Assembly: GCA_015523135.1 (NCBI GenBank)
Contig: WAKY01000149.1
Span: 1 to 11,418, forward strand
Origin: Candidatus Aciduliprofundum sp.
Lineage (GTDB): Archaea > Thermoplasmatota > Thermoplasmata > Thermoplasmatales > Aciduliprofundaceae
Direction of reading: 5' to 3'
DNA length: 11,418 nt
Shown: positions 1 to 5,729 of the stretch, piece after piece
Layout: every line of letters starts with the position of its first letter
Numbering within the stretch: position 1 is the first letter of the stretch
Notes under the pieces: model-generated
What the model was told of the DNA's origin: nothing
Seen by the model: the letters and a program-made list of their open reading frames with translations, nothing else
Databases searched by the model: none
Position numbers and translations under genes: made by a program

Positions 1-66
1 AAATAATATTGTATCTTCGTACTTCGCCTTTATCCTGTGATACTGTCTCATAAGAGGGGTAGCCAT
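1..66 (-). CDS. mutS: DNA mismatch repair protein MutS, N-terminal fragment (runs off left edge)
   Basis: Only the first 22 codons lie in the window. They read MATPLMRQYHRIKAKYED followed by TILF, which matches the usual start of MutS domain I (TPMMQQY-x-x-IK-x-x-Y-x-D-x-LLF), the mismatch-recognition end of the protein. MutS binds base mismatches and small loops in duplex DNA and starts repair. The ATG at 66-64 is immediately preceded by an in-frame TAA, so the start is fixed. No Shine-Dalgarno sequence is seen; a TATA box at 89-96 lies about 26 bases upstream, so the message is probably leaderless. MutS is patchily distributed in archaea, and whether mutL follows cannot be seen here. The call rests on a short but characteristic stretch. 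Confidence 0.82.
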   Translation of the reverse strand, partial: MATPLMRQYHRIKAKYEDTILF

Positions 67-88
67 TTATCGTTGCTATTGAATTTTG

Positions 89-96
89 ATATTAAA
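89..96 (-). promoter_or_regulatory. TATA box for mutS
   Basis: On the minus strand this reads TTTAATAT, centred about 26 bases before the mutS ATG at 66. This is the normal archaeal box A spacing to a transcription start that coincides with the start codon. Confidence 0.55.
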
Positions 97-190
97 CTCT
101 TTCCATTGAAAAATGATTATTTTCCACATTTTCATATGGTCTGTGAAAAGTGGTGCTTTACAACATTACTTCATCACATCCATTCAAGGT

Positions 191-195
191 AAAAA
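191..195 (-). terminator. T-run terminator after tRNA-Trp
   Basis: Directly after the discriminator base and one further base, the minus strand carries TTTTT. Short oligo-T tracts are the typical archaeal intrinsic termination signal for tRNA genes. Confidence 0.5.
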
Positions 196-196
196 G

Positions 197-334
197 TGGG
201 GGCACTGGGATTCGAACCCAGGTCCGCGGGTCTCTCCTGTGGGTCAGCGCTCCAGTTACTCATCATCACTCAGCTGACCCGCTGCTCATCATCTAACTGG
301 AGCCCACCAGGATGCCTGACTACCCCATGCCCCC
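197..334 (-). tRNA. trnW: tRNA-Trp (CCA), intron-containing
   Basis: Exons are 334-297 and 231-197, giving a 73-nt mature tRNA. The acceptor stem is GGGGGCA/TGCCCCC (334-328 with 204-198), discriminator A73 is at 197, and CCA is not encoded. The D-loop has A14, GG18-19 and A21; the anticodon stem is GTGGG/CCCGC with one G-U pair; the anticodon loop reads CTCCAGA with anticodon CCA at 300-298. The T-arm is CTGGG-TTCGAAT-CCCAG. A 65-nt intron (296-232) sits at the canonical 37/38 position. Splice sites form a classic bulge-helix-bulge: C32-U33-C34-C35 pairs with intron GGAG (237-234), and two 3-nt bulges (AG^T and AG^A) are each cut after the second base by the archaeal splicing endonuclease. 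Confidence 0.95.
232..296 (-). ncRNA. C/D box 2'-O-methylation guide RNA inside the tRNA-Trp intron
   Basis: The intron has all four boxes in canonical order: C ATGATGA (292-286), D' CTGA (273-270), C' ATGATGA (266-260), D CTGA (247-244). Both guide segments are exactly 12 nt (285-274 and 259-248), and the D'-C' spacer is 3 nt. The D guide (258-249) pairs 10 bp with G31 to intron base 3 across the 5' splice junction; by the N+5 rule it targets C34. The D' guide (282-276) pairs 7 bp with the last intron base, A38 and C39-C43, targeting C39. Euryarchaeal tRNA-Trp introns are known to guide methylation of residues 34 and 39 with L7Ae, Nop5 and fibrillarin. Here residue 39 is C instead of the usual U, and the guide has the matching G278. 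Confidence 0.93.
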
Positions 335-357
335 TTCAACAAGGATATTTTCATCGT

Positions 358-366
358 AAATATAAA
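358..366 (-). promoter_or_regulatory. TATA box for tRNA-Trp
   Basis: The minus strand reads TTTATATTT, centred about 28 bases upstream of the tRNA 5' end at 334. It is a near-consensus archaeal box A. Confidence 0.6.
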
Positions 367-410
367 TTTTATCCCAAAGAGAATAGAAATCGTGAGAAGA
401 ATGATATAAT

Positions 411-427
411 TTAAATTAAAAATAAAA
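411..427 (-). terminator. T-rich terminator after L41e
   Basis: Immediately after the TAA stop, the minus strand runs TTTTATTTTTAATTTAA, a T-rich tract without a preceding GC hairpin, as expected for archaeal intrinsic termination. Confidence 0.4.
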
Positions 428-535
428 TTAGCTCTTATTCGCCCTTCTTTGTCTCATTAACCTTCGCATTCTCTTCTTTCTCCACTTCCAACGCATTTTA
501 CCTCGTTTTTTCCAGCTTCTTGAACTTCTCTTCAT
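428..535 (-). CDS. rpl41e: Large-subunit ribosomal protein L41e
   Basis: A 35-residue protein with 19 Lys or Arg. Its core, RWKWRKKRMRRLMRQRR (residues 15-31), is close to the almost invariant eukaryotic L41 sequence, which is a 25-residue single helix. It would bind rRNA in the ribosome. The gene has its own TATA box (567-574), giving a predicted leader of roughly 10-15 bases before the ATG at 535. A second possible start is the ATG at 496, preceded by GAGGT, which would give 22 residues, closer to the eukaryotic size. I prefer 535 because of the promoter spacing. A longer frame exists upstream but runs through tRNA-Arg and is not real. A gene this short and basic is easily missed by gene callers. 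Confidence 0.82.
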   Translation of the reverse strand: MKRSSRSWKKRGKMRWKWRKKRMRRLMRQRRANKS

Positions 536-566
536 CTTGACACCATCCTTGGGTAAATTGAACTCA

Positions 567-574
567 AATATAAA
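567..574 (-). promoter_or_regulatory. TATA box for L41e
   Basis: The minus strand reads TTTATATT just downstream of tRNA-Arg and about 35 bases upstream of the ATG at 535. It suggests L41e is transcribed separately from the upstream tRNA, with a short leader. Confidence 0.55.
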
Positions 575-585
575 GCTTACCCAAA

Positions 586-660
586 CGGGCGCGGCGGGAT
601 TCGAACCCGCGACCACTGACTTAGAAGGCCAGCGCCCTATCCATGCTAGGCCACGCGCCC
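586..660 (-). tRNA. trnR: tRNA-Arg (UCU)
   Basis: A 75-nt intronless tRNA. Acceptor stem GGGCGCG/CGCGCCC (660-654 with 593-587), discriminator G at 586, no encoded CCA. D-stem GCCT/GGGC with A14, GG18-19 and A21. Anticodon stem CTGGC/GTCAG, loop CTTCTAA, so anticodon TCT, decoding the AGA and AGG codons that are common in the genes here. T-arm GCGGG-TTCGAAT-CCCGC. The 5' end lies about 28 bases from the shared TATA box at 683-694. Confidence 0.95.
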
Positions 661-682
661 AATTCCTTAATATGCAATCCTT

Positions 683-694
683 ATTTAATATTTA
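683..694. promoter_or_regulatory. Palindromic TATA box shared by tRNA-Arg (-) and carS (+)
   Basis: ATTTAATATTTA reads TAAATATTAAAT on the other strand; both contain the core TTTAATAT or its complement ATATTAAA. The centre is about 28 bases from the tRNA-Arg 5' end (660) and about 43 bases from the carS ATG (732), giving a predicted carS leader near 15-20 bases. It is the only good box A between the two divergent genes. Confidence 0.5.
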
Positions 695-731
695 CCAAAA
701 CTTTATGTTAACTTTCACAATTACCACTCTA

Positions 732-1289
732 ATGAATCCCATCTCTCAAGCAATAGCAGCGCTTTGGCTAATGTTACCTGCTTATGTGCCAAACTCAGCT
801 GCTGTAATATTCAAGGGAAAGACGCCTATGGACTTTGGCAAGAATTTCTGGGACGGACACAGAATTCTAGGCAATGGCAAGACATGGCGAGGATTCTTTG
901 GTGGCGTTTTAACAGGAATGGCTATTGGCATAATACAAAATTTTCTATCTCTATATCTTCCACAAGATTATTTCCCCCAATTCTCATCTGATTTATCATT
1001 TTTAGGAATATTGACATGCCTATCCTTCGGAGCTATGCTAGGCGATTCTTTTGGATCGTTTATAAAGAGAAGATTGGGAATAAAAAGCGGAGGTAGAGCA
1101 TTTCTACTTGACCAGCTTACATTTGTATTTATAGCATGGCTGTTTGCCTATATATTCTACCCATCATTCTTCACCTTCGCATTTGGAAATATACCTGCTG
1201 TAGTGACAATATTGCTCCTAACTCCTTTAATTCACAGAGCTGTAAACATAATTGCATACAAGATGGGAAAGAAGCCTGTGCCATGGTAA
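732..1289 (+). CDS. carS: CDP-archaeol synthase (CarS)
   Basis: A 185-residue membrane protein of the CarS (DUF46) family, related to bacterial CdsA. It transfers CMP from CTP to 2,3-bis-O-geranylgeranylglycerol phosphate, making CDP-archaeol, the precursor of all archaeal polar ether lipids. Family motifs are visible: GHRILGNGKTWRG at 42-54, a GDS at 104-106 followed by KRRLGIK at 112-118, and DQL at 127-129, in the cytidylyltransferase-like C-terminal part where acidic residues bind metal. Hydrophobic segments lie near 7-27, 55-75, 89-105, 128-147 and 153-172. The ATG at 732 was chosen because the frame upstream passes through tRNA-Arg, and a possible ATG at 705 sits too close to the TATA box. 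A gene for a membrane-anchored protein follows after 32 bases. Confidence 0.92.
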   Translation: MNPISQAIAALWLMLPAYVPNSAAVIFKGKTPMDFGKNFWDGHRILGNGKTWRGFFGGVLTGMAIGIIQNFLSLYLPQDYFPQFSSDLSFLGILTCLSFGAMLGDSFGSFIKRRLGIKSGGRAFLLDQLTFVFIAWLFAYIFYPSFFTFAFGNIPAVVTILLLTPLIHRAVNIIAYKMGKKPVPW

Positions 1290-1321
1290 ACTTAAAATTC
1301 TAAAATGAGATTTCCTATAGA

Positions 1322-2050
1322 ATGAAAATTCCAGTAATTCTATTGGCTATTATGCTCACCTATGTAAGCTCTCCAGCTCATGTGCCAAATTTTGATAATT
1401 TCACTACTCCAGTTTTAGAACCGGGAAAAGATGGAAAATTCAATTTTACTATAGAAAACAGATATGTGGCGGATATGCACAATTGTATTTTGGACATAGG
1501 AATTTATATGTGGGCAACTGAGGAGGAGGCAAAGAGTATATGGAAAATACAAAATAAGCCAATAATAGAGGAATCAAATAGCGTGAATTATACAATGAAT
1601 TTAGGGGATATCGCACCTAAAGAGTTAAAACCTGTGGCATTTCACATAAAAACATTCTCAGGCACTCCAGATGGTGTGTACTTTGTCCGCTTCTCCTTGG
1701 TATTTAATTACAATGGTACCACTTACAAAATGTGGTCTCCCGGCTATTTCTCCAAAGAAGATTGGGATAAGGCAACTGAGAATCATACCTTGAACTTAAC
1801 TTACCTATCCAAGGTTTTAGGTGATAGAGTTGATGGAATCATCCCAGATTCATCTTTCAGCGTAAAGAGCAGCTTAATGTGGGTCCTATATGTTCTTATA
1901 GGGATAACAGCTGTTGTAGGTATAGCCACTCTGTACGCATATATGCACGAAGAGGGTAAAATAGGAAAGAAGGAAGAGTATGCTTACCAACTAAAGGGAA
2001 AGTACAAGTACTTGGAGAAAAGAGTAAAGGAGAAAATGAAAAAGCGTTAA
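1322..2050 (+). CDS. Unknown membrane-anchored extracellular protein
   Basis: I do not recognise a family. The 242-residue protein has an N-terminal signal peptide (about 1-19), an extracellular part of about 165 residues rich in beta-type sequence, one transmembrane helix at about 185-207, and a charged cytoplasmic tail (208-242) that looks helical and ends in Lys/Arg-rich sequence. The early part (about 30-128) resembles Ig-like or CARDB-style domains. Six N-glycosylation sequons (N26, N41, N89, N131, N154, N158) all fall in the predicted outside part, which supports the topology. It follows carS by 32 bases; TTAAAATT at 1292-1299 could give it its own leaderless promoter. Its stop overlaps the stop of the opposite-strand phosphoesterase gene. 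Confidence 0.72.
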   Translation: MKIPVILLAIMLTYVSSPAHVPNFDNFTTPVLEPGKDGKFNFTIENRYVADMHNCILDIGIYMWATEEEAKSIWKIQNKPIIEESNSVNYTMNLGDIAPKELKPVAFHIKTFSGTPDGVYFVRFSLVFNYNGTTYKMWSPGYFSKEDWDKATENHTLNLTYLSKVLGDRVDGIIPDSSFSVKSSLMWVLYVLIGITAVVGIATLYAYMHEEGKIGKKEEYAYQLKGKYKYLEKRVKEKMKKR

Positions 2051-2715
2051 TATCCAATGTACAACCTCTCACCCAAAAATGCAGGCAGACCTTCCTCTAT
2101 TATTTTTTCATAAACTTCATCAATTGGATACTCAACCCTCTTTATCTCATATTTTTTATTTTTCAAATCCACGAGGGCATATGAGGCACGGGGATCTCCA
2201 TCCCTTGGCTGCCCCACGCTTCCCGGATTTATTATTACTCCCCTTTCAAAGATATTTACAAAGGGTACATGGGTATGCCCCAAAATGAGAATATCTGCGT
2301 TATCATACTCTAAAAGATCTTCCATTGCTTCATCTGGATAAATATAACGGTCCTCGTCAAAGGGCGCACCATGATGCACTGCAATTCTTTTGTTCTCAAT
2401 CTCTAAAATTAAATTATCTTTAAGGGAGTAAAGGTACTTCATATTCTCCTCCGTTAATATACTTCTTGTCCAAGATGCAGCGGTGGCGGCATAGGGGTTG
2501 AATCTGGAGTAATCATCGTAAATAACAGCTCTATCATGATTCCCCCTTATGCAAGGAATGTTCCTCCTTCTTATCTCCCATATCACCTCATTAGGCCATG
2601 GATTGTAGCCCACAAGGTCTCCCGCACATAAAATCATATCTGCATCTTCAATCTTCTCAAGCACAACTTTCAAGGCGGAAAGATTTCCATGGATATCGGA
2701 TATTACGGCAAGCAT
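2047..2715 (-). CDS. Metallophosphoesterase (calcineurin-like, YfcE/MJ0936-type)
   Basis: A 222-residue soluble phosphoesterase of the small calcineurin-like class. All family motifs are present: DIHGN (D7, H9, N11), GDLVGY (D33), GNHDR (N59, H60), the HHG segment at 114-116, GHTH at 146-149, and the following NPGSVGQPRDG block typical of the YfcE/MJ0936 group. These residues bind two divalent metals (usually Mn, Ni or Fe) and hydrolyse phosphodiesters or phosphomonoesters; the natural substrate is generally unknown. A TATA box at 2741-2749 lies about 30 bases before the ATG, so the transcript is likely leaderless. It points towards the preceding plus-strand gene and their ends overlap by 4 bases. 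Confidence 0.9.
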   Translation of the reverse strand: MLAVISDIHGNLSALKVVLEKIEDADMILCAGDLVGYNPWPNEVIWEIRRRNIPCIRGNHDRAVIYDDYSRFNPYAATAASWTRSILTEENMKYLYSLKDNLILEIENKRIAVHHGAPFDEDRYIYPDEAMEDLLEYDNADILILGHTHVPFVNIFERGVIINPGSVGQPRDGDPRASYALVDLKNKKYEIKRVEYPIDEVYEKIIEEGLPAFLGERLYIGY

Positions 2716-2740
2716 TGGGAAAGCATGCTCGTGGAGAAAA

Positions 2741-2749
2741 TAAATTTAA
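2741..2749 (-). promoter_or_regulatory. TATA box for the metallophosphoesterase gene
   Basis: The minus strand reads TTAAATTTA, centred about 30 bases upstream of the ATG at 2715, compatible with a leaderless or nearly leaderless message. Confidence 0.45.
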
Positions 2750-2760
2750 CGCAAGAAAAA

Positions 2761-2768
2761 TTTAAATA
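2761..2768 (+). promoter_or_regulatory. TATA box for the AIM24-like gene
   Basis: TTTAAATA lies about 35 bases before the ATG at 2800, predicting a transcription start near 2790. The short leader contains the Shine-Dalgarno-like GGTGAT at 2791-2796. Confidence 0.5.
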
Positions 2769-2799
2769 ATTTAAAACCCCATTACTATTAGGTGATGCA

Positions 2800-3468
2800 A
2801 TGAAAACTGAAATTTTACACAAACCTGCATTTTCTGAGTTAAAAGTGTACTTATCTCCAGGAGAAAGAATAGTCGCAGAGGCAGGCGCAATGGTTTACAT
2901 GTCACCAAGTATTGGAGTAGAAACCACTACACAGGGAGGATTTATGAAGGGGCTTTTAAGAAAAATGCTTGCTGGACAAACGCTGTTTATGAATACATAC
3001 TATGCACAATCTCAAGATGGATATGTAGTTTTTGCCCCAAGTTTGCCAGGAGATATAACAGAAATAGAAGTTACACAGCCAATATACATATCGGACACAA
3101 ATTACCTAGCATCTACAGAGCTTGAGTTTGGAGTGAAATTCACAGGGTTTAAAGGCATTTTCACTCCCGGAGGAATGTTCTGGTTCAAGGTCAGCGGAAT
3201 AGGAAAAGCTTGGTTAGCAACATATGGTGGAATAGATATGATTCAATTAGACCCAGGAGAGAGATTGCTTGTGGACAACATACACTTAGCTGCCTTTGAT
3301 GCAAGCATGAATTTTAGGCTCCGCAAATTTGGAAGGCTCAAATCTTTCCTGTTTGGAGGAGAATACATACTAACAGAGTTCGTTGGCCCTGGAAGATTGT
3401 GGATTCAATCAAGAAATCTGCCTGTGTTTGCAAATATACTCTATAGGTACATGCCAAAGAAAGATTGA
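2800..3468 (+). CDS. AIM24-family protein (TIGR00266 type)
   Basis: A 222-residue protein of the widespread AIM24 / TIGR00266 family, a TRAP-like beta-sandwich fold named after a yeast mitochondrial inner-membrane protein. Family features: the start ILHKPAFSELKVYLSPGE, the EAGAMVYMSP turn (27-36), GGFMKGLLRKMLAG (46-59), FAPSLPGDI (78-86), the central glycine-rich segment near 125-135, and the late WIQSRNLPVFANIL block. Length is typical. The biochemical role of prokaryotic members is not established. No signal peptide or membrane helix is apparent. GGTGAT at 2791-2796 decides the ATG at 2800. The CDC48 gene starts 35 bases downstream on the same strand but has its own TATA box. Confidence 0.88.
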   Translation: MKTEILHKPAFSELKVYLSPGERIVAEAGAMVYMSPSIGVETTTQGGFMKGLLRKMLAGQTLFMNTYYAQSQDGYVVFAPSLPGDITEIEVTQPIYISDTNYLASTELEFGVKFTGFKGIFTPGGMFWFKVSGIGKAWLATYGGIDMIQLDPGERLLVDNIHLAAFDASMNFRLRKFGRLKSFLFGGEYILTEFVGPGRLWIQSRNLPVFANILYRYMPKKD

Positions 3469-3473
3469 AAAAG

Positions 3474-3481
3474 TTTATTAA
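3474..3481 (+). promoter_or_regulatory. TATA box for cdc48
   Basis: TTTATTAA is centred about 26 bases before the ATG at 3504, inside the 35-base gap after the AIM24-like gene. The ATPase can therefore be transcribed independently as a leaderless message; GTGAG at 3496-3500 is a weak Shine-Dalgarno alternative. Confidence 0.5.
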
Positions 3482-3503
3482 CTCTTCGGAATTTGCGTGA
3501 GCT

Positions 3504-5720
3504 ATGGAAAAAGAGCTCATACTCAGAGTTGCCGAAGCACCCCAGATGGATGTAGGGTTAGGCAGAGCAAGATTAGATACTTCATCCCGTATGCTCCTTG
3601 GTTTAGAAGTGGGAGATGTAATTGAGATTGAAGGAAAAAGAGTTACAGCTGCAAGGGTATTTAGATCAAAGCAAGAGGATGAAGGCAGGGGAATTATAAG
3701 AATTGACGGTCATATAAGAAGAAATGCAAAAGTTACCGTGGGGGAGAAGGTAAAGGTAAGAAAGGTGGAACCTGTTGAGGCACAAAAGATAATAATTGCC
3801 CCACTAATAGGAAAAAATCAAAGATTGAGATTCGGGGAGGGTATTGGAGATTTTATAAAGAGAGTTCTTCTCAAGAGACCTGTGGTAGAGGGAGATGAAA
3901 TAGTTGTACCAAACATAACTTTGATGGGAAGGACAGGTATACTTTTCCAAGTTGTAAAAACAATGCCATCGAAGAAAGTTGTGCAAATTGGAGTGCAAAC
4001 AATAGTTGAAGTTAGAGAAGAGCCGCCAACGGAGATAGAAGAACTCTTAGAGCATGTAACTTATGAGGATATTGGAGGACTCAAAGATGAACTCCAAAAG
4101 GTAAGAGAAATGATTGAACTACCTCTGAAGCATCCTGAGTTATTTGAGAGGTTGGGTATTGAGCCGCCCAAAGGCGTTTTGCTCTATGGTCCTCCTGGCA
4201 CTGGTAAAACTCTAATTGCAAAGGCAGTGGCTAATGAAAGTAATGCTCATTTCTATGCAATAAATGGGCCTGAGATAATGAGCAAGTTTTATGGTCAGAG
4301 CGAGGAAAGATTGAGAGAAATATTTCAGAATGCCCAGAAAAATGCTCCAAGTATAATATTCATAGACGAAATTGACTCCATAGCTCCAAAGAGAGAAGAA
4401 GTTACAGGGGAAGTTGAACGCAGAGTTGTTGCTCAACTCTTAACCCTGATGGATGGCTTAGGAAAGAGGGGGCATATAATAGTTATAGGAGCAACGAACA
4501 GAATTGATGCCATAGACCCTGCATTACGTAGGCCCGGAAGGTTTGATAGAGAGATTGAAATAGGCATACCGGATAAAGAAGGTAGAAAGGAGATACTGCA
4601 AATTCATACAAGAGGAATGCCTATAGAGGGAGAACCAGAGGAAAAAGATAAGCTGCTAGAAGAACTGGCAGAATTAACTCACGGGTTCGTAGGTGCAGAT
4701 CTTGCGGCTCTCGCTAGAGAGGCAGCTATGAACGCTCTTCGAAGATACTTGCCAAAAATTGACCTTGACAAACCCGTACCCACAGAAATTTTAGAAAGTA
4801 TGAAAGTTACCAAGGAAGATTTTAAAGAGGCTTTAAAGGATATAGAGCCAAGCGTTCTAAGGGAGGTTATGGTTGAAATACCCTCTGTACACTGGGATGA
4901 AGTTGGAGATTTAGAAGAGGCAAAGAGAATACTCAAAGAGGCTGTAGAGCTTCCACTTAAAAATCCCGAAGCTTTCAAGAAAATGGGCATAAGGGCCTCA
5001 AAAGGTATATTGCTATATGGTCCTCCAGGTACGGGCAAGACTTTATTGGCTAAGGCAGTAGCTACCGAGAGTGAGTCTAATTTCATAAGCATAAAGGGTC
5101 CAGAAGTGATGAGTAAGTGGGTTGGAGAGAGTGAGAAGGCAATAAGGGAAATTTTTAAGAAAGCAAAGCAGTCCTCACCCTGCATTGTTTTCCTTGATGA
5201 GATAGATGCAATTGCACCAAAGCGTGGATACTATGGTGGCTCTGGCGTGACTGAGAGAATTGTAAATCAACTCTTAACATCCATGGATGGCCTAACTACC
5301 CTTGAAGGAGTAGTGGTAATAGCCGCTACAAATCGCCCTGATATTGTAGATCCTGCATTGCTAAGACCCGGAAGAATTGATAGAATCGTGTATGTAGAGC
5401 CACCAAACGAAGAAGCGAGGTTGAAGATTTTGAAAGTTCATACAAAGAAAATGCCTCTAGCCGATGATGTGTCCTTGGAAGATATAGCAATGCACACTGA
5501 ATTCTACACAGGTGCAGATTTGGAGAATCTATGTAGGGAGGCAGGAATGGCTGCAATAAGGGAAAATAGTGATAGGGTGCATATGAAGCATTTTGAAGAA
5601 GCATTGGGTATAGTACATCCTTCCTTGGATAAAGAAACAATAAAATACTACGAAAGCATTGGGTTAGAATTGAGTAAGGGTGTTAAAGCCAAAAAGGAGG
5701 ATTTGGGCTATTACTCGTGA
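3504..5720 (+). CDS. cdc48: CDC48/p97-type AAA ATPase (VAT)
   Basis: A 738-residue two-ring AAA+ unfoldase. The N-domain (about 1-185, double-psi barrel plus Cdc48 domain 2) binds substrates. D1 has Walker A GPPGTGKT at 229-236 and Walker B ending D288-E289; D2 has Walker A at 506-513 and Walker B ending D565-E566. Pore-loop aromatics are present (KFYG in D1, KWVG in D2), and each ring has the ATNR sensor and RRPGR/LRPGR-type finger region. It forms hexamers that thread proteins using ATP, delivering them to the 20S proteasome in archaea. The last residues are GYYS; YYS fits a hydrophobic-Tyr-any (HbYX) tail of the kind that docks proteasomal ATPases on the 20S core. A PRC-barrel gene follows with translational coupling. 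Length equals that of Thermoplasma VAT within a few residues. Confidence 0.97.
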   Translation: MEKELILRVAEAPQMDVGLGRARLDTSSRMLLGLEVGDVIEIEGKRVTAARVFRSKQEDEGRGIIRIDGHIRRNAKVTVGEKVKVRKVEPVEAQKIIIAPLIGKNQRLRFGEGIGDFIKRVLLKRPVVEGDEIVVPNITLMGRTGILFQVVKTMPSKKVVQIGVQTIVEVREEPPTEIEELLEHVTYEDIGGLKDELQKVREMIELPLKHPELFERLGIEPPKGVLLYGPPGTGKTLIAKAVANESNAHFYAINGPEIMSKFYGQSEERLREIFQNAQKNAPSIIFIDEIDSIAPKREEVTGEVERRVVAQLLTLMDGLGKRGHIIVIGATNRIDAIDPALRRPGRFDREIEIGIPDKEGRKEILQIHTRGMPIEGEPEEKDKLLEELAELTHGFVGADLAALAREAAMNALRRYLPKIDLDKPVPTEILESMKVTKEDFKEALKDIEPSVLREVMVEIPSVHWDEVGDLEEAKRILKEAVELPLKNPEAFKKMGIRASKGILLYGPPGTGKTLLAKAVATESESNFISIKGPEVMSKWVGESEKAIREIFKKAKQSSPCIVFLDEIDAIAPKRGYYGGSGVTERIVNQLLTSMDGLTTLEGVVVIAATNRPDIVDPALLRPGRIDRIVYVEPPNEEARLKILKVHTKKMPLADDVSLEDIAMHTEFYTGADLENLCREAGMAAIRENSDRVHMKHFEEALGIVHPSLDKETIKYYESIGLELSKGVKAKKEDLGYYS

Positions 5721-5726
5721 GGTGAT
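5719..5726 (+). promoter_or_regulatory. Strong Shine-Dalgarno overlapping the cdc48 stop
   Basis: GAGGTGAT overlaps the last two bases of the cdc48 TGA stop and sits 3 bases before the ATG at 5730 (about 6 from the GAGGT core). It is the strongest ribosome-binding site in the window and implies re-initiation by ribosomes finishing cdc48. Confidence 0.7.
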
Positions 5727-5729
5727 AGG

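Noticed and set aside
196..414. 72-codon plus-strand open frame over tRNA-Trp
   Set aside because: It is the antisense reading of the tRNA and its intron.
536..616. Upstream extension of the L41e frame
   Set aside because: The added 27 codons are the tRNA-Arg 3' half and promoter DNA.
537..731. Upstream extension of the carS reading frame
   Set aside because: It translates tRNA-Arg on the opposite strand and the promoter region; the CarS family begins near residue 1 of the ATG at 732.
4188..5043. Near-repeat around the two GPPGTGKT sites
   Set aside because: This is the ancient D1/D2 duplication within CDC48, not a recent DNA repeat.
4679..5185. 168-codon minus-strand frame inside cdc48
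   Set aside because: A shadow of the D2 region of the ATPase; serine- and leucine-rich as expected for an antisense reading.
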